A stretch of DNA of 64,000 nucleotides, taken from positions 806,001-870,000 of the forward strand of contig CADCXA010000041.1 of NCBI GenBank assembly GCA_902806565.1, given 5' to 3'. Shown here one piece after another: positions 42,972 to 54,230 of this stretch. The notes beneath the pieces are model-generated. The model saw only the letters and a list, made by a program, of their open reading frames with translations, did not search any database and was not told the origin of the DNA. Positions within the stretch are counted from its first letter, which is position 1; every line of letters starts with the position of its first letter. Position numbers and translations under genes: made by a program. This stretch comes from Hypoxylon rubiginosum. Its lineage: Eukaryota; Ascomycota; Sordariomycetes; Xylariales; Hypoxylaceae.

Positions 42972-44627
42972 ATGATGGATGGCGCGCGAAAATCAGAAAA
43001 CTCAGAAACTAGCTTCGATAGAGATAAGATCCAATGGCCATTGAGCTACTCGCTGAAACCCCCTAAGCCGGGTGACCCGCCGCGCCGGTGGTGGAGCCAC
43101 TCGTACTACCGCGGGCCCCGCGACCGGCCAGCCCAGATCTTATACAGCGATTCCTTGTCTCGGTCCGAAAGCATCGCCCGGATCTTTCTCAACGAGCCCG
43201 TGCTGGGTTTCGACATGGAATGGCCTCTGGACGGATACAAAAGTACACGACTCCAGGACAAGGTTGCGCTCATACAAATCGCCTGTGAGCGCAGGATCGC
43301 CTTGTTCCACATCGCACTCCACGACGGCCAGACCAGTCAAGACATTATCGCACCTTCTCTGCGTCTCATAATCGAATCGCCGTCAATTCTTAAGACGGGC
43401 GTGTCGGTCTTGCACGCGGACTTCAAAAAACTCAAAGAGGACCTCCATCTACAACCCCGAGGAGCCTTCGAGTTGAGCCACCTCCACCATCTAGTCTGCC
43501 ACGGATCGCAAAACCCCGAACGCGTCACGACCAAACTCTGCGCATTATCCAAACAAGTCGAGCACCACCTCGGCTTACCTCTCTATAAAGGATCTGTTCG
43601 AACAAGCAACTGGAGTCTCCCCTTGAATGGACAACAAAAATTATATGCATCTGATGATGCGTATGCGGGTTACATACTTTTTCATTGCATGAACGCGGAG
43701 CGACTGAAGATGACCCCCGTTCCGCCGCTTCCGAAGCTGGCCGAGTCATACCTACCAGCTAAAATGGCACCCATAACTCTTGTTCAGCTCGAGTCAACAA
43801 TAGACGATGCTCAAAGCGCAGTTATTACTGCCAAATCCTTCTCCACTACTGCGAAGAGCAATACGGGACGTGATGACGACAACCGGGAAGCAGAAGCATG
43901 TCGACCACCGCAGGCAGAAGACAGCCATGCGAAGGAGAAAGCTAAAGAAGTTCGCAGCTCTTCATCCGGCAAGTCCTCCGAGCCGGGTGTATCATCTAAG
44001 CTTTATGGGAAGCTCGTGTCGCACCGAAAAATGACTGCTCTTGCTCGGGACGTCCCAGCCTACATTGTAGCCTCGAATAAAGTTCTAGAAGGACTTGCCA
44101 GACACCGACCAGCCAACAAGAGCCAGCTCTTAAAGATTCACGGCGTTGGCAGGCACAAGGTGGAGATATATGGAGCAGAATGGCTCCAAATTATCGCCCA
44201 GGACCTTGCCGAAAATCCCAGGAAGACGCCCAAGAATGCTGCAACGCCGTTACAGCCAACCACCTCGAATCGAGGTCCTAGGATCCGAAACGACCAGGAG
44301 CTTCTACTTGCGGATAGCGAAAACATAAGCAAAGCATCTGACTTCACGTGCGACCGACTTGAATCCAAGTCGGACCACAAAGACAACTGTAGAGTCGAAC
44401 CTCTACGATCGTTGGTCCTAGATACGATTCCAAACGCGGGTGATATCCACCGGCAACCACCGCCGCGAGACCATGACCGAAAACGTGGGATAATTACAAA
44501 TATACACCGCTCAAAAGAGTTACACTTGTACCATCCCTCGCCGAGCACCGGCCTGTCGTTCCAATTAACAGATACCCGACTTGATACCAACGAAGCGCCG
44601 GCCGAAAATGATGATAGGGGTGATTAA
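42972..44627 (+). CDS. DEDDy 3'-5' exonuclease with HRDC domain
   Basis: A single-exon protein of 551 aa; ATGs at 42972 and 42975 are both possible starts. The exonuclease domain, WRN/RNase D type, spans about 65-255. Motif I is FDMEW (D81, E83), motif II lies in LHADFKKLKEDL (about 152), and motif III is YASDDAYAGY (about 228), giving the Y-x-x-x-D of DEDDy enzymes. After a charged linker an HRDC domain follows at about 340-415 (KLVSHRKMTALARDVPAYIVASNKVL and LLKIHGVGRHKVEIYG). The last 130 residues are low-complexity. There is no RecQ helicase domain. Exonuclease plus HRDC is the RNase D order, so it may act on RNA or on DNA ends. Confidence 0.93.
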   Translation: MMDGARKSENSETSFDRDKIQWPLSYSLKPPKPGDPPRRWWSHSYYRGPRDRPAQILYSDSLSRSESIARIFLNEPVLGFDMEWPLDGYKSTRLQDKVALIQIACERRIALFHIALHDGQTSQDIIAPSLRLIIESPSILKTGVSVLHADFKKLKEDLHLQPRGAFELSHLHHLVCHGSQNPERVTTKLCALSKQVEHHLGLPLYKGSVRTSNWSLPLNGQQKLYASDDAYAGYILFHCMNAERLKMTPVPPLPKLAESYLPAKMAPITLVQLESTIDDAQSAVITAKSFSTTAKSNTGRDDDNREAEACRPPQAEDSHAKEKAKEVRSSSSGKSSEPGVSSKLYGKLVSHRKMTALARDVPAYIVASNKVLEGLARHRPANKSQLLKIHGVGRHKVEIYGAEWLQIIAQDLAENPRKTPKNAATPLQPTTSNRGPRIRNDQELLLADSENISKASDFTCDRLESKSDHKDNCRVEPLRSLVLDTIPNAGDIHRQPPPRDHDRKRGIITNIHRSKELHLYHPSPSTGLSFQLTDTRLDTNEAPAENDDRGD

Positions 44628-45739
44628 GAATTATCCGATGATTCTCAGCCGATCCGGTTCCTACTACCTTTCTCGACCTTTTCCCGCAATCCAAACGAAG
44701 GCGAGCTAAAGAAAGCCCGGCCATTCATCATAAAAGCACGTTCCGTCTTTCTCTAAGATACCCACCCTCTTGCCGTCGCATAGGAACTCTATGGCTACGG
44801 CGACTGTTGTACACATACAATTGGAAAACAGGAAAATGCTCGCTTCCATAAATAAGTTACGTTGGAATCGCACGAGAGCTAGTTTCATGTGAAGCTAGTT
44901 TGGTCGACACTTAGCTAGAACTCCTTGAATGGCGTGGCCCGGAGGCAAGCACTTTGCACAGCGAGACCCGCTGAGAGCGATCGAGGAACAGAACTCCCCT
45001 GTACGGCCATATTGGCAAAAGCATTGAGCTGCTGCCCCACACGATCAAACGTGTTGCTAAAGCCTTATATTTGATTGTAGTTTGTTCTGCTGGAGGGCCT
45101 TGTCGGCTACTCTTGCGTATGGAGGAAGGATAGGCCATAGCACGCAACTCAGCAGTCGATCGTGTATCTTAGCCTATTGCCTCAGAGGGGTTAAAGCTCC
45201 CTTAATTTCAAACAAACAATCACCTGTACGTAGGCACAAGGACCTAAAACGTGATAGCTACAAAGTACTTGGCGAGATAGAGACGCGATAGCGAGCGACC
45301 TACACACATGGGTTGGAAAATACATACAACTATGTATGAGAGAAAGCCAAGCCTGCTTCAAGGCTTACCTGAGAACCTAGGTAACACCATAGAAATCCAT
45401 GGCTGACATGTATACCACTTTACGACCAACATTCACGGTGGTCGAGTTTAACTATTGTACTGTTTTTATCCATCACGGTCCCATTCCACATCGGCTGCGC
45501 CTCAACGGAGATGAGGTTTCTTATGGGGCAGCTGTTAAAGACTCTTGGATATACGGTATATGCTGTAGAGCAGATATGTTCTTTCAGCTGCATGTTATTA
45601 TCCTTACCTAACCTGTATGGCACCTGGGCCGCAACCTGGAAAGGCAGTTGCTATCATGCAGCGTTCATGAATATTGCACCAATCCCAACACGAATGATCA
45701 CCTAAAAGGTACCTATGTACTAGTACTTGCTAAAGGTAG
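44628..45739. other. Intergenic, nothing recognised
   Basis: About 1.1 kb with short ORFs only. It would be expected to hold the N-terminal exons of the methyltransferase relic downstream, but I cannot read any. One ACCTAGGTA word is near 45375. Confidence 0.35.
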
Positions 45740-46633
45740 TTGGGGCACTACCACATATTGAATTAAGGCTCACACAAACATATTTCTCTGATACTGTAGC
45801 CCACAGCTTTGAGATGATATCCCCATCATTCATGGCATTTCCCCAGTTTCTCCGCGAGACTGGATATGCCAATCCCACTGATCCGAATCACTGTCCTTGG
45901 CACCTTGGTCACCATACGGATCTGTCTCCTTTCCCTTGGCTGCAAAGTCATCCAGACCACTTCGGCTACTTTCTTCCATGGATGGCCTCTCAGCGAGACG
46001 GCCTACCCATATTCCTGGACGTACTGAATTTCGAGCGAGAGTTTGCCCAGGATACAACTACATCGACCCCTATCTTTGTGGACGTGGGAGGGGCAAGTGG
46101 CCATCAATGCATTACCTTGAAGAAAAGGTTTCATACCTAGGCTTCCCGGCCGTATCATTCTTCAAGACCAAGAACACATTGTTGCTCAGGTCAAATCGAA
46201 TCCCTTGCCGGGACTTGAGGGTATCGAAGTACAACCATATGACTTCTTCACACCTCAGCCTATCAAAGGTATGGCGGAAGACCCGATTACAATTTGATAC
46301 GGTTTGACATGTATCACAGGTGCTCGTGCATATTATCTCTGAAACATCCTTCACGATTGGCCAAACCACAAGTGTAGGGAGATCCTCCAAAGTATCAAGG
46401 TTGCTATGACCGAGGACTCGGTGCTTCTAATTGACGAAATGGTTCTCTTGGAGCAGGGAGCCCCCTGGAGAGCCACACAATTGGATATTGCAATGATCAC
46501 CTGCTTAGCAGCTATGGAAAGGTCGGAGACAGAGTGGCGGGCTCTACTGGACGACGCCGGCTTCAAGATCTTGAAGGTATGGAAATACACGGAAGAGTGT
46601 GAAGATTGCGTGTTGGTTGCTACGCCCAAATAG
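45740..46633 (+). pseudogene. Class II O-methyltransferase, recently inactivated
   Basis: The reading starts inside the dimerisation/middle region (HSFEMISPSFMAFPQFL, then GYANPTDP). It reaches the SAM-binding motif FVDVGGASGHQCITLKKRF (about 46074-46130). A stop TAG at 46138-46140 follows, but the plus-one frame continues perfectly with LPGRIILQDQEHIVAQ and GIEVQPYDFFTPQPIKG, so a 1-nt frameshift lies near 46120-46142. A 50-nt intron at 46270-46319 restores ARAYYL. There, CGA (Arg) has become TGA at 46343-46345, followed by NILHDWPNHKCREIL and a normal C-terminus to 46633. The N-terminal quarter is missing or unreadable. The family is that of sterigmatocystin/aflatoxin-type O-methyltransferases, common in PKS clusters. 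Confidence 0.85.
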
Positions 46634-47326
46634 TTCATAGCTTGTCTCGTTTCTATGGTTCCTATATTATTCTTTCACACGAGAAGAAGCCTAGAACTCG
46701 AAGCGCTGTATTATTTTGTCTTTCTAGCCTAGCTGCTAAAATGAAACTGGTACTTCGAGAGCTTGTGGAAGAGTTGAAGGCTTCCCTTGTTCTTGGTAAT
46801 ATCGTGACGCAAGCCAACCTACAACAACGCTGTCACACAAGGAGCTATGAATCTAACAGTAAAGGATGCCTGCGTGCATGATATGCATTGAGGCCATTTG
46901 TCTCCTGAACTCAGCCACCCTCCTCTCCAGGCCAACACTACTGGCCTTTCGCCCAAGAGGCTGGGGGCCAATAGGCTAAACCCCTGATAAGCGTGTGGCC
47001 GCCATACCACCTATCGTAGTCGAAACAAGTTGGTGTGTAGTCTCACCAAACAAAACATTAGAATATAGGCTATGGATACCCTAGGATGGTTCTTGTTGGA
47101 TCGCAATATGGTAATCTCATTCGAAAATGTAACCCAATAGAAGTAGCGGTTATCTGCCTAACTGGGCCAACACTATGCCACGATTCAGGTTCCTGGGCTT
47201 TTCCTCGAAGGCGTGAAATACTTGGTAGCGTAGTTTTCATTATGGCTATCTTAATAAGCTTGATATGCAAGTTTCTCAGGTTGAGAGGCTTGATTACCTG
47301 TAGCGTGGTTACCCTTTGAGAATATG
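46634..47326. other. Convergent intergenic region
   Basis: Between the methyltransferase relic and the leftward C2H2 gene. Only short ORFs; nothing recognised. Confidence 0.35.
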
Positions 47327-49402
47327 CTACAAAGCTGCAAACTCTTCATCAGTGAGAATATGCGATCCTCCAGCACAAATCCAACCGCGTTCTTCTTTCT
47401 TCCACTCATAGCCCGCTGTGCATCCACTGGAATGCTTCATTTTATCGAGAAGTGACATGCTAGTTACCGCCACCTTTTGACCAGCTCGGGTATTCATTAA
47501 CACTTCTTTGTACTTATCTTCCTCGGTAAGGATCGACAACGACGGTTCTTCATGCAGCGATAATTCAGAATTGCTAGAGCCGGAAAATGCCATAGAGTTG
47601 TCGGTTAAACTAGGTCCAGACTGATCAGGAACTCCAGTTTGATATTGACCCAACTCCTCCCCTCCAACTGGGCTGTCGGCGTCCTGTCCAACCTCCTTAT
47701 CAACATCATCCGAAGCAGCGTCTGACACCAAAGACAAGCGAAGACTTTTCTCATCGCTTCCCTCGTGCTCGTCTCCATCATCTTCATCACCCTGAATTGA
47801 CTCCCGGGCAACGAAGATTGCAAGTTGTTCCTGATGTGTGGCAACGTGTCGTTTAAAATCTACCGCTTTGACTAAGCCCCTCTGGCTGACCTTGGACGCG
47901 CCCCATTCGTCGCAAAATGGGCAGTCTTTGGCGTTCAGATGAGTAGGCATGTTGATTCCAGCTTCTACCAGCTTGGATAATCCACCGTCTTCGGGCAGAT
48001 ATCCATGGACCGTAGTGATATGACGAGACATCGCGTCTGATGAATCGAAACCACCCTCGTCACAAAGAATGCAATTGAAGTAGGATCTATGACTGCGTAG
48101 CTCATGGTTGAACCATGACTCACGGTCGCTGAAGAGTTCTTGCTCACACATCGGCCCGCCTATAGTACAAACATAAGCTTGCAGGTCCCGGAACGCATGG
48201 ATTCTAGCAAATGATTTAGCCACGATAGCCGCAAATCAGGATGTAGAACAACCTACTTCCACGCCTTTTCCGTACGAAAGGACTGTAAAGTACGGCATAT
48301 GGGGCACGGGAATGGCTCATCGTTTGGCGACAAGTCTGCTAAACTGGGTAGTCTTAGGGTATTTCTATTATCGAAGGTTGTCAACGCCGTCATCAGCGAC
48401 ACCGTATCATCTTCTGGTTGCTCTTCGTCCCCTACGACGAGTTCCAGTGCTCTGTTATCTTGGCCCTTCGTCCGAAAGGGTAAGGGTGTCGCCATGCTAG
48501 ATAGCCTTTCTGTTGCCGTATCGGTGTAGTCGGACTGTAATCGTGCATCGTGGTCAATACTATACATGATGAACTGCTTACGCTTTGCGCTAGCAGTCCC
48601 CAATCTCTTCGCGAGCCATTCTGCATCGTCCCGGGCGAGCTTCCGATACTTGTCTTTCACATGATTGACATAAGCCCACGCAGGTATCGGGTCGGATCGC
48701 TGAAGCGCACGTTGAAACCTGTCGACGGGCGCCAGTCTCCTAACGAATACCCCAATGCGGAAGAGGAATCGGATGCCCTTTGAAATAACATTTAGGAGAA
48801 TCCGAGCGTCATCCACCGGCGGTTCTTCTATATCGATGTCAAAGTCCTCTTCAGTCCCCTCAGACTCATCATCAAACGGACTAGGAATGGCAGAATCGTG
48901 ATCACCACCTAGTTTGAAAAGCGTCACTACGTAGTGGATTAGCGGATTCAAGTAGGCGACGGAGTGTCATACAATCACTGATGGCCTCACGGATATCATC
49001 AAGGTGCTCGCATATCTGAACTCGGATGCGAGGGGCCTCTAGCAGCCGATGATCGAGAGAAATCCTTAATGTCGGCCGGTGGAGAGCTCCTAGGTTTCCA
49101 GCCCATAGTCCGAATCTGTCTAGGACATCTTTGATGGCTGCTTGGTGCTGATCATCATTGTTCTCGGCTCTTAAACCCTCCAAAAGGTCAATAAGGCTCT
49201 GCTTAACATCAAAGGCCCGACTAAAGATACTTTCAGGTGGAGCGGAAGAAGACATATTGGCCCTAGGACATTTTAGCGTTAGGCGTCTCCCCAAATCGTA
49301 TTGTAGGAGTGTTTGTTCGTCAAGATCCCCCGAGCCCGAACTTCCATGAGCGGTAGCATGAGAGAGGCCATAACTCTCGTTGGTGCCTACCGTAATCTTC
49401 AA
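47327..49402 (-). CDS. acuF-type C2H2 zinc-finger protein
   Basis: Three exons, 48973-49402, 48257-48908 and 47327-48203, giving up to 652 aa; introns are 64 and 53 nt. ATG 49255 (residue 50) is an alternative start. Exon 1 is helical (DVKQSLIDLLEGL), as in fungal proteins that open with a regulatory helical bundle. Exon 2 has charged stretches and ends in PFPCPICRTLQSF. Exon 3 carries DLQAYVC, a degenerate finger, then ESWFNHELRSHRSYFNCILC with DAMSRHITTVH, and CPFCDEWG...FKRHVATHQEQLAIF. This matches the oxidoreductase acuF-like C2H2-type zinc finger family. The C-terminus is acidic. The intergenic gap to the divergent DUF7580 gene is only 274 bp. Function is unknown; a role in signalling or recognition is inferred from family abundance near NLR/HET genes. 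Confidence 0.88.
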
Positions 49403-49676
49403 AGTATTGCCGACTGCTCAGCCAGTGGCTATGGACGCAAAGAGAGGGGTTTATGCGCTGTTTTCCGGACGTGACCGCCCAAGTAACAAGTCAATTGGGT
49501 GCCACATTGGCGACAGGTAAGCTGAAATGCGGTATGGTTACATGAGCCCCTTACCCCTCTCATCCCCATGCAGGTTCTTCGCAGCTCTTCCTATCCTATC
49601 TATCAATACAGAGGGAGTCTCATTGGGGTGTCTTACTCTTTACTCTCCCCCTTACTATCTCATCCAAACCAGAACC
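49403..49676. promoter_or_regulatory. Shared promoter of the C2H2 / DUF7580 pair
   Basis: Only 274 bp separate the two divergent start codons (fewer than 425 bp with the alternative C2H2 start). The right half is pyrimidine-rich (CCCCTTACCCCTCTC and TACTCTCCCCC), as in fungal leaders. No TATA box is evident. Confidence 0.5.
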
Positions 49677-51439
49677 ATGTCGGGGTTCGAGATCGCAGGC
49701 CTCGTCCTTGGGGCGTTTCCAATCGCTCTCGAGGCTCTGAATCAATATGAAGTGGTGAAGGCGCAAATAAAACTCTGGAGAAGAATTCAAGAAGCATACG
49801 TAGAATGCAAAGACGATCTCATATGTCAACAACTTTTGTTCGAGGATAATCTTTTGGACCTCTTATCGATGGCCACGATAGATGAAAGGAAGATAGAGCT
49901 ACTAATTTCCAACCCGGATGGGGAATGCTGGAAAGACGAATCGCTTACAGACCTTTTAGAGCAAGAGCACTACGAACCGTACCGTAGATGCATCAATGCC
50001 ATGGAGCGAACTATGAAGGAGCTAAACCATGAGTTGGGTCTCGATGCGGAGTATGTCCAGCAAAAGCTGGGCAGTTCAGTAAGCCTAGTCTTGTAGACGC
50101 TCGATTGTTACCTCCTACCTACTGATACGGATACAAGATACGGCACAGCAGACTATCCAGCATTAGATACCAACTCTGGAGAGTGCATTTCACCACAGGG
50201 GGAAAGGTTAGCAGGCGACAAAAGCTGGTAGAACAGCTCAAGAGCCATAACGAGAAGCTTGCGAAACTTCTCACAATGAGCAAAAAGAAGAGAGAGAGAC
50301 AGGCGACGAGACACCCAGCGATCGACTCAACTTTGTGTAACTTTTGGGTCAGCGCCGGTAGACTCTTCAAAGCCCTCTCACATGTCTGGTGCTGCAGCTG
50401 CTCCGACGGGCAACACTCGGTCAAATTGCTACTTCAGCAACGGCTCAATAACGAGCCCGATTTCAACATCGTATTCGCAAAGAACTCGTACTCACGATGG
50501 GAGATACGGAAGACCCGGATATCAGAACAGAGCGAACCGGGTTCACAACTAATTCGCCCTGCGAGTACCAACGTGCCGGAAATTACCACCCATCAGCCGA
50601 AACACAGGGACACCCGTCCATCGAAGTCTTCTATGAAGTCTTCCGCAAAGAGCGCGAGCACATCTCTGCTGATTCAAAAGTTAGTCGTGAGAAGCTATCT
50701 TGAGCCACGATAGCAATAACTAACTCGTCTAAGGTCACTATCATTGACAGTCACTACACCAAACTATTCGGCTGAATATGATCCTGTCGGGGTTATCTCC
50801 AATCTCTGTTCTTCGCTTAACATGGAAAACGACTGCTACGGCTATTTCCGTGGAGAGGAGTATAGGTATTACGTTTATAGGGCCAATAAGCACAATACTG
50901 ATAGGTTTTGCTTATCGACATTGGACGAAGTGCTCCGACAACTCGACCGCAGACAGCGGTACTCGCTCGCACTAACACTAGCCTCCTCGTTCATCCAGTT
51001 ACGTGAAACTCCATGGTTAAGCAAGCCTTGGACAAAGTCGGACATCGTCTTCATGAACTCACCTGAAGATTCGAACAGGTTCCTCCTCAGCCAGCCGCAC
51101 CTACACCACGATCCTAGAACAGCGGCCGACAATCGGCAAGGCACAAGCGACCACCAATCAAATTCTAGGAATCCCCTTGTTGACCTCGGAGTTCTGCTTC
51201 TTGAATTATGTTTCGGGACAACCTTAGAAGATCGTCTAAACGCAGATAACAGGGATAGGTTCATGGCGGCTCTGGATTGGCAAGAAAAGGTCAACGACGA
51301 GACGGGGTTGGATTATTCTAACGCAGTTCTCTGGTGTCTCGTCGGATACCGGTCGATACAACCAGAGAAATGGAGACAAGTGATGTTTCAGACTGTGGTG
51401 AAGCCTTTAGAGAAGACTTGCCAGCACCTGCTTATCTAA
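49677..51439 (+). CDS. DUF7580-family protein with pseudokinase-like C-terminus
   Basis: Three exons, 49677-50050, 50149-50679 and 50734-51439, giving 536 aa. The first donor is GTATGT at 50051; an apparent downstream donor would break the frame. The second intron is 54 nt. The protein opens with MSGFEIAGLVLGAFPIALEAL, a hydrophobic helix usual for this fungal family and reminiscent of HeLo-type N-termini. A helical region follows up to about 190 (FEDNLLDLLS, LTDLLEQEHYEPY, LVEQLKSHNEKLAKLL). The C-terminal part (about 300-536) has ISNLCSSL, RYSLALTLASSFIQLRETPWL and NPLVDLGVLLLELCFG. That last block resembles the kinase F/G-helix region but lacks catalytic residues. Such proteins are numerous in fungi and uncharacterised. 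Confidence 0.87.
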
Positions 51440-51520
51440 TCTCAATGGCGGTGCATGGAATGCCCGAGTTTTACAAGCTTATTGTATCATGTTTCTTCTA
51501 GACTAATGCTACTGCTTGAA
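51440..51520. other. Short spacer before epoxide-hydrolase relic
   Basis: It ends in GACTAATGCTACTGCTTGAACAG, which looks like a preserved intron end (branch site and acceptor) of the relic gene that follows. Confidence 0.45.
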
Positions 51521-51751
51521 CAGGTGACGGTCGACTACTATGTCCAAGAGTACTTACGCTATGGCTTTCGCGGACCTTGTAACTAGTACCGCACACATGA
51601 ACTCAACTTTAACGACGAGTTGGCCTCAACTAGGGAGTACCCCGAGTTAAAGTTCAAGGTACCTGCTACGATTATTATGGCTAATAACGACGAATACGTA
51701 CCACCGCCTGGTCTCGCCGACAGTATGGAGAACTGCTTCGCCTCTAGGTAG
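51521..51751 (+). pseudogene. C-terminal fragment of an epoxide hydrolase-like gene
   Basis: One frame reads DYYVQEYLRYGFRGPCN, a stop TAG where Trp is expected (51583-51587 area), then YRTHELNFNDELAS, LKFKVPATIIMANNDEYVPP and LADSMENCF before a second stop. This matches the cap/C-terminal part of fungal epoxide hydrolases (GFRGPLNWYR, a VPAL.I...D..LPP strand carrying the acid). The N-terminal half with the nucleophile is absent. The TGG to TAG change is a G-to-A transition. The piece sits directly behind the DUF7580 gene. Confidence 0.72.
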
Positions 51752-52551
51752 GGTTTCATTGCGGCGAGGGTCTTGAGACTAAAAGTCATGTTATATTCCC
51801 ACCTATAGCAATAGATAGATTAAATGGCCCGGTTTCGATACCCCCAAATTGTGTATTATGATCACTAAATGATAAGGAACTTCCAAGGCCATGTATCAAG
51901 AAATGGGAGGTAAGCTTACTCCTAGGCCAGCACCACTAGATGCGTGCATCCTTCGGGACTGCTAAACTGCATCACCAAGATAGAAGTGAACCGTAGAATC
52001 AACCAATGGACGTTCAAAGCATGGTGGCATGTAGGTATATACTTAGGAGGAATGGTAACATGATACGTTTGTCTTTTTTATCTACCTTAGGTACCTACGC
52101 TTAAATACCACCTGCCCATCACTAATATGATTAAGCGGTTAGGCCCCTGAGATTTTAATGTCTTCCAGCCACGGCATAATCGGTTCTATTATCGGGAATA
52201 GGATCAGGAGGATCATGTACGTGAATTGGACGAGAAATCTAGGTATCACGCATTTCGATTCTGATACGTCAGCCCCGTATGCTGTGCAACAGCTTTCTAC
52301 CAGACTCGTGCATGATGGAGGTCAGCAGGAATGCTATACTCACACTTGGGGGTTCCCGTAGACGTGAACCGTAGACGTGAAGAATTACCCTTTTAATTTA
52401 AATTTGTTCTTAATGTGCCCCTTATCTTGGCCGAACTGGCTCGTCATATCGTTGAATTTGACTGGTCAACATCCAACCTCAAATCTCTGTCACTTTTCGC
52501 AAAGCTCGCTCAGCTCGTACACGGCTTTATTCTCTAACACAGGGAATTAAG
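51752..52551. other. Intergenic, rhodopsin-like gene promoter
   Basis: About 800 bp without a gene. GTAGACGTGAACC GTAGACGTGAAG near 52360 is a short tandem duplication. Confidence 0.4.
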
Positions 52552-53817
52552 ATGGCAGAAAACACGCCCTTCCCACCAGAATACGTAGCGGAGACAAGAG
52601 GACCGCGTGTCATTGCCGTGGCATGTCTGTTCATATTCCTAGACGTTGGAATTGTTACCCTTCGATTTGCGACTCGTTACGTGTATAAAACAAAATCTGG
52701 TATCGACGACTTTCTCATAATACCAGCACTAGTATTCGCCGTGGGTATTTGCGCCATAGCGATTGGTAAGTTTCCTTATCACCTATCTACTCCTCTGCTC
52801 TACTATCGTGACTGCTAATATTAGTTTCTTAACCTAGTCGAAGCGAAGATTGCTGGTGTCGGGCGCCACTTACCAGTCCTCTATATCACAGACCCTCAAG
52901 CGGTGGTAAACTGGGCCAAGTGCGGATATGCGATCGAAGAGATTTACTGCGCATCTGTGGCGATGCCGAAAATTTCCATACTGGCGTCCTACCTACGAAT
53001 ATTCACAGAGAAGCGCTACCGAGTCATGACATACACCATAGGCGCCATCATCGGCGCAACTGCAATAGCGGGAATCATAACATCTCTGGCCTCTTGCCGA
53101 CCCTTTTCGGCACGCTGGGATCCTGCTTTATTCAACTCCAATTGCATAGACGCACCGCGCTTTTGGCAGGGCCTAAGCGCCCCGAACATCGTCACAGATG
53201 TCATGATGCTGATTCTACCAATGCCAGTCATATGGGGCTTGCATATGGATAGAAAGCAAAAGGTTGCCTTATCGTGCACATTTATCCTTGGAAGCTTGTG
53301 AGTGCTATTCTTGTGTCTTTCCACTCTACTGCCTGTCGTACCCATCGTTGCCTGTTCTGGCGCTAATGAATTTAGTGGTCTGATCGCATCTATTATTCGT
53401 CTGACCGTGACTCTACGCGTGACCGCTCTAAGTGATGGCACGTGGGACTCTGCCGATATTGCAATTTGGTCCCTAGTAGAGTCGGGCTGTTACTTAATCG
53501 CCGCTTGTCTCCCGGTACTCCGGCCATTGTACCTGAACCTTCTTAAGGCTATGTGGTCGTTGAAATCATCTGATTATCTTTCGTCAAGCCTTCGTAGTAG
53601 CTTCCCGAAATTTTCTCGTACCAAGGATTCCGAGGGCCATATATATGTCGAAATGGATTCGTATCAAAATGTTGAGTCCGCGAAGGGCCCTTCGGATGTC
53701 TGTTCGACTACTATTTCGGGAATTGGTAACCATGCGTTTGGCGTGTCAACTTCAATACGAGGCCCGGATGGAATTCAACAAGGTAATCCTGAGAAGTCTA
53801 CTGCCTTAATATCTTGA
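52552..53817 (+). CDS. PTH11-like rhodopsin-domain integral membrane protein
   Basis: Three exons, 52552-52765, 52838-53297 and 53376-53817, giving 371 aa; introns are 72 and 78 nt. Seven hydrophobic segments can be seen: VIAVACLFIFLDVGIVTLRF, DDFLIIPALVFAVGICAIAI, the segment around YCASVAMPKISILASYLRIF, YTIGAIIGATAIAGIITSLA, PNIVTDVMMLILPMPVIWGL, KVALSCTFILGS plus IASIIRLTV, and ADIAIWSLVESGCYLIAACL. The conserved landmarks CRPF, R-x-W-x-P, NIVTDV and the E-x-x-x-G-x-Y-L-I-A helix place it in the fungal rhodopsin domain family (former PTH11-like). No CFEM domain precedes it. It could sense an extracellular cue or sit in the nearby PKS cluster. Confidence 0.92.
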
Positions 53818-54230
53818 AGTACCTAGCTATATGATCCATGTTGGACAAGCAGCTAGATACCTAGGTACCTAGGTACTTACACAATTGCTAGGTGTTTTGA
53901 GACGTTGGAAATAGGGGTAGTTTCGGTTAACAGCAATAATTAATTTTCTTCCCAGATAGCTGAGTGGCATGCTTAGAGTGAACGTCCTCCAGAAGAAAGA
54001 TGCCATCATATAATACAAATTCGGATTTGCCCAACGGTAGTGAGTTTAGTCAAATATTGGTGTCTACTAAAGGAAAGTTGGTCGAGTTTTTGTAAAGAGA
54101 ATATTGATGGACTTTATAGTATAGCATCATTAATTTAGCATGGTTCGTGAAGGTATTCTTCGTATTACTGACCGCCAACTACCTAGGTACCTACCTGGAT
54201 GTAGTTGCCACCATATCCGAGAGCTGGAGT
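53818..54230. other. Convergent intergenic region
   Basis: Contains TACCTAGGTACCTAGGTA at 53859-53876 and TACCTAGGTA at 54180-54189, two of the dispersed palindromic words. No gene seen. Confidence 0.4.
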
